A stretch of 64,000 nt of DNA, taken from Batrachochytrium dendrobatidis JAM81. Taxonomy: Eukaryota > Chytridiomycota > Chytridiomycetes > Rhizophydiales. The translations under genes and the position numbers were made by a program. The notes under the pieces are model-generated. The model was not told the DNA's origin. It saw nothing but the letters and a program-made list of their open reading frames with translations, and ran no database searches. Positions 35,062 through 46,444 of this stretch are shown piece by piece (the stretch's first letter is position 1; each line of letters begins with the position of its first letter). The stretch spans positions 992,976-1,056,975 of the forward strand of contig NW_006281104.1 in the NCBI RefSeq assembly GCF_000203795.2, given 5' to 3'.

Positions 35062-35383
35062 TGATACTGTTGAATGTGGTTTGTGGATGTTGGGCCAAGT
35101 CGGATCTGAAGGGTTGAAACGCCATGGCTCAAGGAAACTCGAGCGAATGTTGGATTGCTGATAAATCTCTACGGTTGTATTATTACATAGCAGTAACTGA
35201 GTGCCAAACCTATCTCAACTATATTATAGAGGCCAATGGAATAGGCCAACCACACACTCTTCATCTTGTAGATTCACTCATCCACCCGACGCGCCAACTC
35301 AATCTTGGCAGTATTTATAATATCCATCTATAAAGTCATAAAGCGCTAAGAAACATATTGTGTTTAATTGGAAAAGCGATTGC
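35062..35383. other. Intergenic spacer
   Basis: Between NAC beta (3' end) and GDP-mannose pyrophosphorylase (5' end), both on the minus strand. No gene seen; it likely holds the pyrophosphorylase promoter. Confidence 0.6.
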
Positions 35384-35905
35384 TTATTCAAAGTTCTCGC
35401 TCTCAACGAGGTCGGGAACCTCATCATCATCTTCACCCTTGGCAGCGGCAGCTTGGGCAGAGAAGTTTTCAGCAAACTTGCGAAGACTGTTGAGAGACTC
35501 TGGGCCAAGTTGGTTCAGGATTCCAGGGATCAAATCAGTAATGTCTTTGGTTTCGGCGACACCGTTGATCACAAAGGTGTTGCAGGCAACAGAGGCTTGA
35601 ACTAGGTGGTGCAAGTTTAATAGTTAGAATAAAGATACATGATTGAAATCAGGAGAGTTGAGTTCGATCATGCAAGCAGATATACCTTTGGGGGCAGAGA
35701 AGTGCAAGACAGAAGATTCACCACTGAACATGTTGACTTCCTCAATTCCAGTGACAGGCTGAACGTTGAGTTTCTTGAGAGCAGCTTGAAGTTTTTTGTC
35801 ATCAGTGCCAGAGGATTTGACAATCTTCTTGACCTTTCTCCTGGGAGTACCTTTTCCACCAATGCGGACTTGGGCCTGAAGTTTCGCAAGCTTTTCTGCG
35901 TTCAT
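35384..35905 (-). CDS. EGD1: Nascent polypeptide-associated complex subunit beta
   Basis: Two exons, 35686-35905 and 35384-35601, encode 145 residues. The N-terminal ribosome-binding motif is intact ([14 protein letters not shown], containing the RRK signature), followed by the NAC dimerisation domain ([26 protein letters not shown] across the middle and [20 protein letters not shown] after the splice) and an acidic tail ([13 protein letters not shown]). NAC beta pairs with NAC alpha at the ribosome exit tunnel, where it shields nascent chains and influences SRP and mitochondrial targeting. A CAACAG acceptor-like site three bases before the ATG suggests a further intron in the 5' UTR. Confidence 0.95.
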
Positions 35906-36060
35906 GATCTGTTGAGCATTTAGAATTTGGACAGAAATAACAAGACAGGTTAGAACAACATTGTAGATTTAAAGTGGTGGAAGAGCGTGAACATGGTCTA
36001 GATTTGGAGCATTTATTAGTCTTCAAATGCATGGCTGGACATTGATTGATTCAGAGTTAG

Positions 36061-36255
36061 TTTCCAGAGATTAAATTGTTCACTGCATACACTCATATTG
36101 CTGGTGATGACATCAAAGCACTAGACTATCCAAAGCTGTATCATCAACAAGTCAAGAAAAAATATCCGATTGATTCTTGCAACCAGGTACACTGGACAAC
36201 TACTCATGAACTGACAAGATTGGTAGACAAATACAATGGTACAGACAGGACATAA
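36061..36255 (+). pseudogene. Orphan open frame, possible exon remnant
   Basis: Sixty-four sense codons without a methionine start (reads FPEIKLFTAYTHIAGDDIKA at its beginning), preceded directly by an in-frame TAG that doubles as a TTAG acceptor-like site. No partner exon found. It could be a gene relic or chance. Confidence 0.25.
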
Positions 36256-36689
36256 TGAATTGTTTAATTCTGGTAGGATCGAAGCAAATAGCGACGGCAG
36301 TGATCATGACAGACCTGGATATGGAAATGGGTTGCCAGTTGTTGAGTGATTGGAAGAAAAAAATGAATTTTAAGTTGTGGGGTTTACACTTGCTTTTACA
36401 CATTTCGATTATTGCTGTAGTTTGTAAAGATTTGATTTGATTTTCTTTATGTTTGCAAATCAATTTGTTCCATTTGGTATTAATATCATTCCACAGAGAT
36501 ATTATCACGTGATTTTATCACACTATTGGTTGAACATATGGCGCAGTTACTGTGCCACAACATCAACTTGGTTGATCAGACTTGTCTTTGTATTGAATGA
36601 ATATTTATCAAGCTAATCCAAGAGTTAATTTCAGCCATTTGAATAGTAAAGATTGAATTTAATAATGAAGATCTAAGAGTTGATATTTG

Positions 36690-36797
36690 GTAATAACAAG
36701 AATCTTGGGAATCCCATTTAATAAGAATCTCTTGAGAGATTCTTAGAAATCCCATTCAACAAGAATCTCTTTTAATAAGAATCTCATAAGAATAAAA
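36690..36797. repeat. Short direct and inverted repeats of AAGAATCTC
   Basis: AAGAATCT recurs four times in about 90 bases, with the flanking ATCCCATTTAATAAGAATCTC unit repeated in part. One copy forms a perfect 9-bp palindrome: AAGAATCTC at 36723-36731 and GAGATTCTT at 36736-36744. Confidence 0.6.
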
Positions 36798-37043
36798 AGA
36801 TTGATTTTGTAAAAGTAAAAAAATGGATTCACTCGATTGTGCGACTATTTGTCAAATTGTGTGGATGTGGTTCGCCACCATCACAAAATTCAATTCGAGT
36901 TTCATCAAATCAGCAGTTATCGCAAGTTTGACCTTTTGGAATCTGAAAGGTCAAACTATACTCTTCTACATCATATTATACCAATCACATTCACAACTAG
37001 TCGGCTCATTTCTTTTCAACTAAAAAATCACATTGACTCAATA

Positions 37044-39990
37044 ATGTGGGCTGCTACTGCCTTTATTCGTTCCATATACCTTCGTTTCATTCGAGTGGTT
37101 CGACAGTGCATCAGTCAACATCAATTAGCCATTATCATGCTTGTCAACGTCTTGATGTGTGAACTTATTTCTATTCGAGTCTACATCTATTCATGCTACT
37201 GGCCTAGACTAGTCGATGTAAGTCAAAAATCTCCAATTTGTCAATAGTGCATGGCTGTCAAGACAGCCACATCCATTCATTTTATAAATGTAATACTTGT
37301 ATCCATCTTGCAGTGACTAGTTGGTCATGGCCTATTCTAAAACAAATAGTCGTTGTGCTTTCCTACTCAACTACAACTCTCAATTCTTCAAAACACAGCG
37401 TTCATCATATGATGTACACAATAGTTTTAAGCTGTAATGACTTTTTTGAATGTCCTTTCTCCACTTGATACAATCATACACTGTACGATCACCAAGTTTA
37501 AACCCAGATTCATTCATTGAAATATACATATTGTTTGTCTTGATTCTGTCAATCAAGCTCTTGTATCCTAAAATCTCATTCGCGCTCTAGTTCAACATGT
37601 CTTGGGAATACAACTGTTGTTTCCATATCTGGATATTCATTTTGGAAAAGTCGGAGATTGGCTGGAACTGAAATGTGATCATGTGTTGAGTTTTTATACA
37701 TGAATGAGCACAAAGGCCAGTCAGCTTTAACGAGTCCAAACACGACACTTTAGTAAATGGAGTGTCAAGTATCATAAAACTGGTTTATTTGTATTTTGAC
37801 ACATTCATTTAGTGTTTTATTTTACGTGATTACACGGTTGTGTCTGTCTGCAATCACCCTGCATATAAATAGGACCATATGATACTCTGCTGTTCTCATC
37901 ATGTTAAACATATATTATGCAAGCAAATCATCTGGGTAAACTAACAAGCTCTTTATATTGGTTGTGCTTACATAATTTATATCCAACTTTGTAAAAACGA
38001 TCACTACAGTATAATAATCCGTTGTCATACAAACACTATGGAACAGAAGCTTTACGAGAAACTGCAGAGGTTCATATTGCTGTTATCGCCGATCCTCAGA
38101 TTATAGATGCATACACATATGATCAACAGCCGGTAATTATCTATTTCACTCGACTACAACTATACTGTATATTGGAGGAAAGGATATCAGATGAGTCTGT
38201 TGTTCGAAATGTTAACATGGAGTTTATTTACATATACTTTAGGGACTGATGCTATATTTGACGGAAATCATTTCAGATAACTACATGAAACGCAACTATC
38301 GATTAATTCAGCAAGTGTTACGCCCTCATCATGTTATATTTCCAGGAGACATGACGGATGGCGGAAGAGAGTGGAAAGATGATCGGTAGGAAACACATTC
38401 CTATGAGTGTTCATGGATTGTTTATAGTTGGTATCAAACACGACTGTATATTGAATGGATTCATTTTCAGTCGTAAACTAGCTGTTTTAACAATCCAGCC
38501 ATGTGTATCAGTTTTCTAATATTCTACATATTTCCTAACTTGAAATTGATTTTTTAACCATAGGTATAAGCGAGAACTTAATAGACTACAACTTATTTTT
38601 GCCAAGCTAGATTCAAAACTTACCACAATGGGAGTTCCGGGAAACCATGATATTGGTTTTGGAGACACGGGTAAATCAATAGTTTGCCATCTTAACCCCA
38701 ACTCTTGATATCTATCATGTGCTCAACTAGTTGCATATTTTAAATTCTGCATTTATTACAGTTGTAAACTACGCATATCAGCGGTTCAAGTCATCATTTG
38801 GAACCATAAACTCGGTTATTACAATTGCAAACCACCAAATCATTTGTTTAGACACAGTATCACTATCAAGTAAACGAGACACTCCGGCGAAATTAGAGGC
38901 GGTTAAATTTATGGAAGAGTTTGAGATGTTGTCCAGCACCAATCGTAACATGCGAAACATCCTTGTCACTCATGTGCCGCTGTATCGACCTGCAAATGCA
39001 GATTGTGGTCCACGTAGAACTACACCACCAATACGTAATATGTATGGTTTCCAATTTCAAAGTATGTATTCTATTATTTACCATTATTGGGATGCCACTG
39101 TCAAGCAGCTTAGCGTAGACTATCAGCTGTTGATGGTTATGCATTTATTTCGAGTTACTAACAGTAGTTTTGCCATAATGATGCTGATTCTGTAATAGAT
39201 CTGGTTCAGCCAAAACTAACACGGGAGATTCTCTCTAAATTTAAACCCGAGCTGATTCTCTCTGGCGATGACCATGATGATTGTGTGTTGATTTGCCTTG
39301 CAAAAATATGTGAAGCTTTTGTTACTGATATAATGATGATTGGTGATTTCAATGATAAAAATAGGTGTTTATACCCATATCTATCAAAATGTGACATCGG
39401 TCGAGGTAAAATATAATATCAATTTAAACAGTAAACTATTTGCTTACTAACTTGTGAATGGCATTCGTATTTTGTTGTATCTATTGTAACCTTGCATCTT
39501 GAAGCACTCTATTGGAACATTTTCATTTTTACAAGGGAATCCATATCCTAGTTTTGGTGTTTTGTCACTTCGATCAGCCGGCGCACCTCCGTATCACCAT
39601 GACACACCCAGCCTTGCTCTACACATTTGTAGTCTCCCTCCACAAAAGTATATATATATTTGGTACATTGCACTTGGGTTTATTGCCATAATCTGGACGT
39701 GCTTACAAGCCCTATGCACCATCTCTCGGACGCAATCATACTCATCACTAGATGAACAAGTGGTTCTTCCCAAATTCAAAGTTTCTAGGATTATGCGACG
39801 TGCCGGCACATCGCGTGGATGCATTGCAAAACGAACCTACAAATTCATATCGATATGTATGTGCCTATTTCGTCGACGGTTCTGGGAGTTATGGGCATAT
39901 CGCATGTGCACAGTATTTTTACCATGCACATTGTTATTTTTCCTGATCATCATGTTGGATGCGCAGCCCTCGTTTAAGAATCTCGGCTAG
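37044..39990 (+). CDS. Ted1/Cdc1-type metallophosphoesterase (GPI-anchor remodelling)
   Basis: Eight exons: 37044-37217, 38010-38132, 38243-38385, 38564-38670, 38762-39061, 39199-39282, 39365-39405 and 39505-39990, giving 386 residues. An N-terminal membrane anchor (LAIIMLVNVLMCELISIRVY) precedes the phosphoesterase motifs in order: ADPQIIDAY, GDMTDGGREW, GNHDIGFGD, THVPLYRP and SGDDHDDC, whose Asp/His/Asn residues bind two metals. After FLQGNPYPSFG come two C-terminal membrane segments (IWYIALGFIAIIWTCL; FLPCTLLFFLIIMLD). In yeast, Ted1 and Cdc1 remove ethanolamine-phosphate from GPI-anchor mannoses in the ER/Golgi; the mammalian counterpart is MPPE1/PGAP5. Intron 1 (792 nt) carries an element copy. 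The choice of AG at 39197-39198 is set by the family length between THVPLYRP and SGDDHD. Confidence 0.9.
37264..37840 (+). repeat. MITE-like element in intron 1 of the Ted1/Cdc1 gene
   Basis: The right end TTATTTTACGTGATTACACG is clear; the left end (CAGCCACATCCATTCATTTT) is degenerate. Internal landmarks ATCCATCTTGCAGTGACTAG, CATCATATGATGTACAC, TGTACGATCACCAAGTTTAA and TCGCGCTCTAGTTCAAC are present in family order. At about 577 bp this is among the longest copies. Confidence 0.75.
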
Positions 39991-40259
39991 TCGATTAGAC
40001 GCATGACTGAGGCCGTGAAAGTGTAGATCTATTCTCAGTCATGTCGTAATTGATGCGATTGGGTTTGAAATAAATCTAAGCATAAATTTAACTAATGAAG
40101 TTGGTTGATTTTAGAAATACATTGGAATAGCAATAAAGCCAACTTGTAATAAGTGAATCTATTTAACTTGACAGACAGCCCTGCCATTGATCAAGTTACT
40201 ATCACGACCATCTTTATACACTTTCCAACTCTCCCTTTTGATCCAACGCACTTATTGAA

Positions 40260-43200
40260 ATGGCATCCATTCTTGATATTAAACCAACACAAGAGCTCAG
40301 CGTTTACGTCAACAAGAAGCTCATTTGCGATCCGAATCCAGACCCTCACGAATCCTTGATTGAATTCTTGCGTCGTCATGGCTTGACTGGAACAAAGCTT
40401 GGATGTGCTGAAGGTTTGTGCTGTTGATATTCTTTTGATCAAGCATGACTGGCTCAAGAGCAGTTCATGTAAAACTACACTTGAACGCACTGACATGTCA
40501 GTGTGTTGACTTTCATCAGTACATTGACTTGTCCTATTGAATTGAATGCTTTTCAAATGTCAATTGGCTTAAACACTGTTGTGTGTACCCTTGCATAACA
40601 GTGTAATAGTTTGTCTAAATCCAACTTGAATACGTCGAGACATTCAAGTCGGGTCCACAAAAGCATATTGCTGTTTATTCTTACACTGCTGATGGCTTTA
40701 CTAACGCACTCGTTTGGATTTAAAATATTAACGGATAAACTGTACTTTTAACCCTAACTAGGAGGCTGTGGTTCTTGTACTGTTTTAGTATCTCGTTACG
40801 ATCAACCAACTAAATCTGTCAAGTAAGTCTTGACAGATCGACTCTATTATTGTCATCCTCATGAAATGTATTCCATCTTGTTGTTACCTGGAAATGGACG
40901 TTTAAATGTATTGTGCTTTCCTATTAAAAATTGCTTTTTCAAGACTTTAATTCTTGCTCCAAGCACAACCTCCATCACATGATGCAAACAAACTGCAGTT
41001 TGAGCTTGCCATCTTTTTAATTTTGTCCCTTTACATTCGGCATTGTATCATCACCAGATTCACTCATTGTAATCCAATATCTGAATTCAATGATTGTCAA
41101 GTCTACAAACTCTTGTATTCTAAAATTTCATACACTCGCGTTCTAGTTCAAAAACATTCTAGGAATGCAATGATACATGTCAGTCATCCAATATTTGAAA
41201 GAGTTGGAGATTGAACACATGTGGACTGCACTGAAATTGAAATGTGAATGCTGTGTATGATGTTTTGAACTCGAATGTTGTAGTTTACGTGAACACCACT
41301 GTAAAACAACTGTTATATTCCATCTGACATCAATTATATAATATTTAGACACGAATCTTTGAATGCTTGCCTCACTCCTGCTTGTGCGGTAAACAACAGG
41401 CATGTTGTGACAATTGAAGGTCTTGGCACTACTGATAATTTACATCCTGCTCAAGCTGCAATCGCACACGAACATGGAAGGTAAGCGTATTTTTAAAACA
41501 CTACACATTCTGTTAAAATCAACTAAACTTGTCACTTTTATTAGCCAATGTGGTTTCTGTACTCCCGGCATTGTCATGTCTCTTTACACAGAACTTAAAA
41601 ACAATCCCAATGCAACAGATCATGATATCGAAGAAGCATTTGATGGTATTCATGATGGCTGATTGAAACACATGCTATAATTTGCAACAATCTAGATAAT
41701 CGTGCTAATGTTCACTGTTATTAGGAAACCTCTGTCGATGTACCGGATACCGACCAATTCTCGATGGTGCTAAAAAGGTAAGTTTGCTGATTTTGATTTT
41801 CAAAACTTAGTTTTACTGACTTGGCTTCAAATTTCGGTACTTGTAAATTTAGCTTGCGCTTACTTGTCGTGAAAGTTGTGGCATTGATAAAAGTGTCTGT
41901 GATGCAAGTATATTTTGCGATATTGTTTGATGATCATTGAAATTCAGTGCATTCAAGACTGTGATCTAACATTTGATTATTACTGTTTTAAAATGTTTAA
42001 TGTTTATGCAATTATGGTGTTTAGAGCATGGATATTGAGGAAATTGGAAAAGTACGTTTATCTTGAATATTTTATTGCGAATCAATTGTTTTGATACGCA
42101 CTAGTTTATTGCTATTGTGATTAACAAGGGAACTGCATGTTTATCTAGCTAAAAAAGAAAAAAGAAGTTGAAACTCAAGACATTCCATTTCCAGAAAAGC
42201 TTCTTGATATGTACACTACAAATTCAATTCCAAAAACATACATGTTTTCAAATGGAACTACTCAATGGTTTCATCCATCAACTGTCCCTGAACTTCTCGA
42301 AATTCTTGTACGTATACACTGAATTTTAGACTGATTCTGGACCAACCATGCATCATAGTGTACTCAATTTAACACTACTGTTTTTGTGCTGCGATTTCAG
42401 GAGAAATTTCCAAAATCTAAGCTTATTCATGGAAATACTGAAGTTGGTATTGAAATTCGTTTCAAAAACCAGCAATATGATACGATTGTGAACATGGCCG
42501 ATATGTATGACCTCAAGAAAACCATTGTCACAGGTAGTTTTTTACAGTGTATTTTAAATTTAATCGAGTACACTTTGTTTAGCCATTTTATGGATGCTTT
42601 GAGCGTTGCTATTAACATTCAAATCGATATTTCAATATCAAGAATCGGGCATTCATTTCGGAGCTGCGACAACAATTTCAAGCATACAGCAGCAACTTTT
42701 GTCCTTTGTCTCTACTCTTGAGGTGAAATATTTTTAATTGGTTAAAAATGAGCCAGCTTAAATTCGATAATATCTGACAGTTTATTCTGGGATGATCATT
42801 TATGTTGTTACTACAATACTAGTCAAGCAAGGTGCGTGGATTTCAAGCTCTTCTTGACAATATCAAATACTTTGCTGGCCGTCAAGTGAGAAATGTGTCA
42901 TCTATCGGTGGAAATATTTGCACAGCTAGTCCTATCTCTGATTTGAATCCTGTTTGGGTCGCCATGGTAAGCGCATAATGTGTTTGATGCATGCCTGAGA
43001 TTTAAGTATTAAATTCATGATGCTTTATCCAGTTTTATAGACTGTGACTTTGATGATTTCTCTTGACAGTACTAACCACATATATGATGCTTGTCATGAA
43101 TATGATTTATTTGTATAGAATGCAGTATTGACGGTTAGCTCAAAAGCCAATGGAAATCGCCAGATTCCCATGCGAGAGTTCTTTTTAGGATATCGCAAAA

Positions 43201-46197
43201 CTGCTCTACTACCGAGCGAAGCAGTAATTTCCATTTGTAAGTATTTATAAAGGATTTTTCAGTACCACGATATAGATGTAAGCCTTCTAACCATACCTTG
43301 TATCAATACCAGTTGCTCCTTACACTACTCCACTTGAATACATTGTTTCGTATAAGCAAGCTAAACGTCGCGATGACGACATTGCAATTGTCAATGCAGC
43401 CTTATCTGTAACTTTAGAAAAAACTTCAAGTGGAAGCTATGTTGTTCAAGACGGATGCTTTGCTTATGGTGGTATGGGCCCAACCACTCTCACTGCGCCA
43501 AAAACTCTTGAATTCATTCGTGGAAAAATATGGACACGATCACTTGTTGACCAAATGTCACTTTTGCTATTGGATGATATGCCTATGAGTGCAACTGCGC
43601 CTGGTGGACAGGTTGAATACCGCAAATCTCTTGCTCAAAGCTTTATGGCAAAGTTTGTTTTGCACGTTTGCCATGAATTATCGGAGACGGATCAATCGCT
43701 GCTGTTGGCATCCAGGGAAATATCTGTTTTGAAGCCTATTGAGCGACCACTTTCATCTGGTGCTCAAGTGTTTACTGAAAGCACCGGATCAGATCCTGTA
43801 GGAAAATCAAAAATGCACACCTCGGCTCTCAAACAAGTAACTGGACAAGCTACATACTTGGACGACATTCCACTTCAGAAAGATGAACTTCATGCTGTTG
43901 CTGTTGGAAGTACTATTGCGCACGGCCGTATTCTTTCGATTGATGCATCTGCTGCACTTGCCTATGATGGTGTGATTGATTTTATCACCTACAAAGATAT
44001 AGACAATGGCAACACGGCTCCAGACCGTCCAAATCTAAACATTACTGGTCCAGTTTTTAAAGATGAGGAATTATTTGCTTCCAAAAATATAGTTTATTAT
44101 GGTCAAATGATTGGCATGATAATTGCCAAGACTGACCGACAGGCTCGTGCTGCTTCTAAACTGGTCAAAATTCAATACGAGACTTTGAAGCCTATTATTA
44201 CCATGGAAAGTGCCATTGCAGCCAACTCGTTTTTTGAGTCTGAGCGTCGTATTAAAACTGGTGAATTTGATCCTAAGCGTGCTCGTGTTGGTGCTCCTTT
44301 GAGTGATGCTGTGCACCATGTCAAGGGAACTGTTCGTATCTCTGCTCAAGAGCATTTCTATTTGGAAACTCACTGCTCCATTGTAGTCCCACACGAGGAC
44401 GAGTATGAAGTATACTCTAGCACTCAAAATCCCACCGAGACTCAGCATTTAGTTAGTTGTGTTCTTGGTATTCCATCCCACCGCGTTGTTTGTCGTGTAA
44501 AGCGTCTTGGTGGTGGATTTGGAGGGAAAGAAACACGACCAGCTTACATTTCTTGTGCTTTAGCTATTGCTGCTCGTAAACATCGTCTTCCGGTCAGATG
44601 TGTTTTGACTCGTGAAGAAGATATGAGTACTTCTGGTACTCGCCATCCGTTTTTGGCCAACTATGATGTTGGATTTACTGATCAAGGCAAACTGATTTCT
44701 GCCGAGCTGGATGTGTTTTGTAATGGTGGCCATTCGATGGATCTTTCACTTTCTATCATTGAACGATGCATAACCCACTCTGACAATGCTTACTATATTC
44801 CCAACATGAATTTGTTTGGTCGAATTTGCAAAACGAATCTGCCATCCAACACTGCATTCCGAGGATTCGGTGGTCCTCAGGGAATGATGGTTGCTGAGCA
44901 ATACATTACCCATGTTGCAAACTATTTATCCAAACCTGTTGAAGAAATACGTCGTCTTAACCTGTACAAGGATGGACAGATCACCCACTTTAACATGCCA
45001 CTGGAAAAGGTGTATTTGGACCGATCGTTTTCGGAAGTATTGGCTTCATCGGATTACGAGAACCGATTGGCAGCTGTCAAAGAATTCAATCGAAACAACA
45101 AATATCGTAAGCGTGGTATTACAATCATGCCCACCAAGTTTGGTTTGGCGTATACTGCTCGCTGGCTAAATCAAGCTGGTGCACTTGTTCATGTGTACAC
45201 GGATGGCTCTGTCCGCCTCTCCCACGGCGGTACGGAAATGGGTCAGGGTCTTCATACTAAAATCACTCAGATAGCAGCACAGGCGTTTGGGATTGATATG
45301 AATGATTGTTATATCTCGGAAACTCGCACAGACCAAGTCCCCAACACTAGTGCAACCGCTGCCTCTGTGTCGTCTGATATCAATGGCATGGCGGTCTTGA
45401 ATGCCTGCAATGAGATTTTGGAGCGATTGAAGCCTATCAGGGAGAAATATCCCGAGGCTAAATGGCACGAACTTATCAAAAAAGCATACCTGGAGCAAAT
45501 CAATCTTTCTGCCAATGGTTTCTTTGCTACACCTGATCTCAATCATTCTTGGGAAGCCAACACGGGCCGCATGTTCAATTATTTTACATACGGCGCAGCC
45601 GTGACTGAAGTCGAGATAGACACTCTTACAGGTGACCACGTTGTTCTTCGTAGTGATATCAATATGGATATTGGATGTCCTATCAATCCCGCAATTGATA
45701 TTGGGCAAATTGAGGGAGCCTTTACACAGGGACTAGGATGGTGTACGATTGAAGAGCCGCTGGTTTCTGCTACGACTGGATTTCATATCACTCGTGGGCC
45801 TGGCATGTATAAGATCCCTGGATTCAAAGATATACCTGCTGATTTCCGTGTGACAGTTATGGACGGTGTTCGTAATGAGCGCGCTATCCACTCTTCAAAA
45901 GCGGTTGGCGAACCGCCATTGTTTCTTGGAGCGTCTGTGTTTTTTGCTCTACGTGAAGCAATTCAGGCTGCTAGGTAGAGTGCAAGGTTTGAAATGGTGG
46001 TGTTGAATGTCTAACTCATTGTTATGTTTCATTGAAATGTGTAAAATAGAATTGAAAACGGGGCATCTGCTGAGCACTACCGTTTGGATTCTCCAGCCAC
46101 TTCTGAACGTATTCGTATTGCCTGTAATGATGTGTTTGTTCGTCAGGCCAGCACACCTCTCAAGGAAACCGAACTACCATGGAGTGTTGCAGCATAA
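40260..46197 (+). CDS. Xanthine dehydrogenase / oxidase
   Basis: Fourteen exons give 1,337 residues: 40260-40413, 40762-40822, 41349-41480, 41545-41645, 41725-41777, 41853-41903, 42025-42051, 42149-42307, 42401-42533, 42643-42722, 42832-42966, 43119-43236, 43313-45974 and 46050-46197. Both 2Fe-2S sites are intact (GCAEGGCGSC...; QCGFCTPG and [10 protein letters not shown]). An FAD domain follows ([19 protein letters not shown]), then the molybdenum domain ([35 protein letters not shown]) and the catalytic glutamate region KAVGEPPLF. The enzyme oxidises hypoxanthine and xanthine to urate; aldehyde oxidase is a less likely alternative. Intron 6 has a GC donor (GAT|GCAAGT). Intron 3 (526 nt) holds an element copy. 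The last exon ([12 protein letters not shown]) lies beyond an apparent stop and is required by the family. Confidence 0.95.
40858..41301 (+). repeat. MITE-like element in intron 3 of xanthine dehydrogenase
   Basis: The right end GTAGTTTACGTGAACACCAC, then TG and TA, is recognisable. Internal landmarks are CATCACATGATGCAAACAAA, CGCGTTCTAGTTCAAAAACA and GTTGGAGATTGAACACATGT. The left end is unclear. Confidence 0.65.
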
Positions 46198-46444
46198 ACC
46201 TAACCCTGCTATTCTTGAATAACTCGATTGGATTCTCCACTCAACCGCTTTCTGATTGTAACTTTTCAAGCGTGTGCAATGTTACAGCATTGAATGCCGG
46301 ATTATGAACTGATTCCATCTCAACCTACTTTGAACATTTTAAATAAACAGTAATATACTGTGCATGATCCATCTTGATGTGATGAACCAACACAATGAAA
46401 AAAAGCTAAAAACTCGACATAAAGAGAATCAAACGATGAAGCGT

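Larger units (their letters stand above)
35906..37043. other. Intergenic, 1.1 kb, with simple repeats and an orphan frame
   Basis: Divergent region between NAC beta (-) and the Ted1/Cdc1 gene (+). An ATG-less open frame lies at 36061-36255 and short repeats at 36690-36797. The region just upstream of 37044 has open frames without family features and is probably 5' UTR and promoter. Confidence 0.5.
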
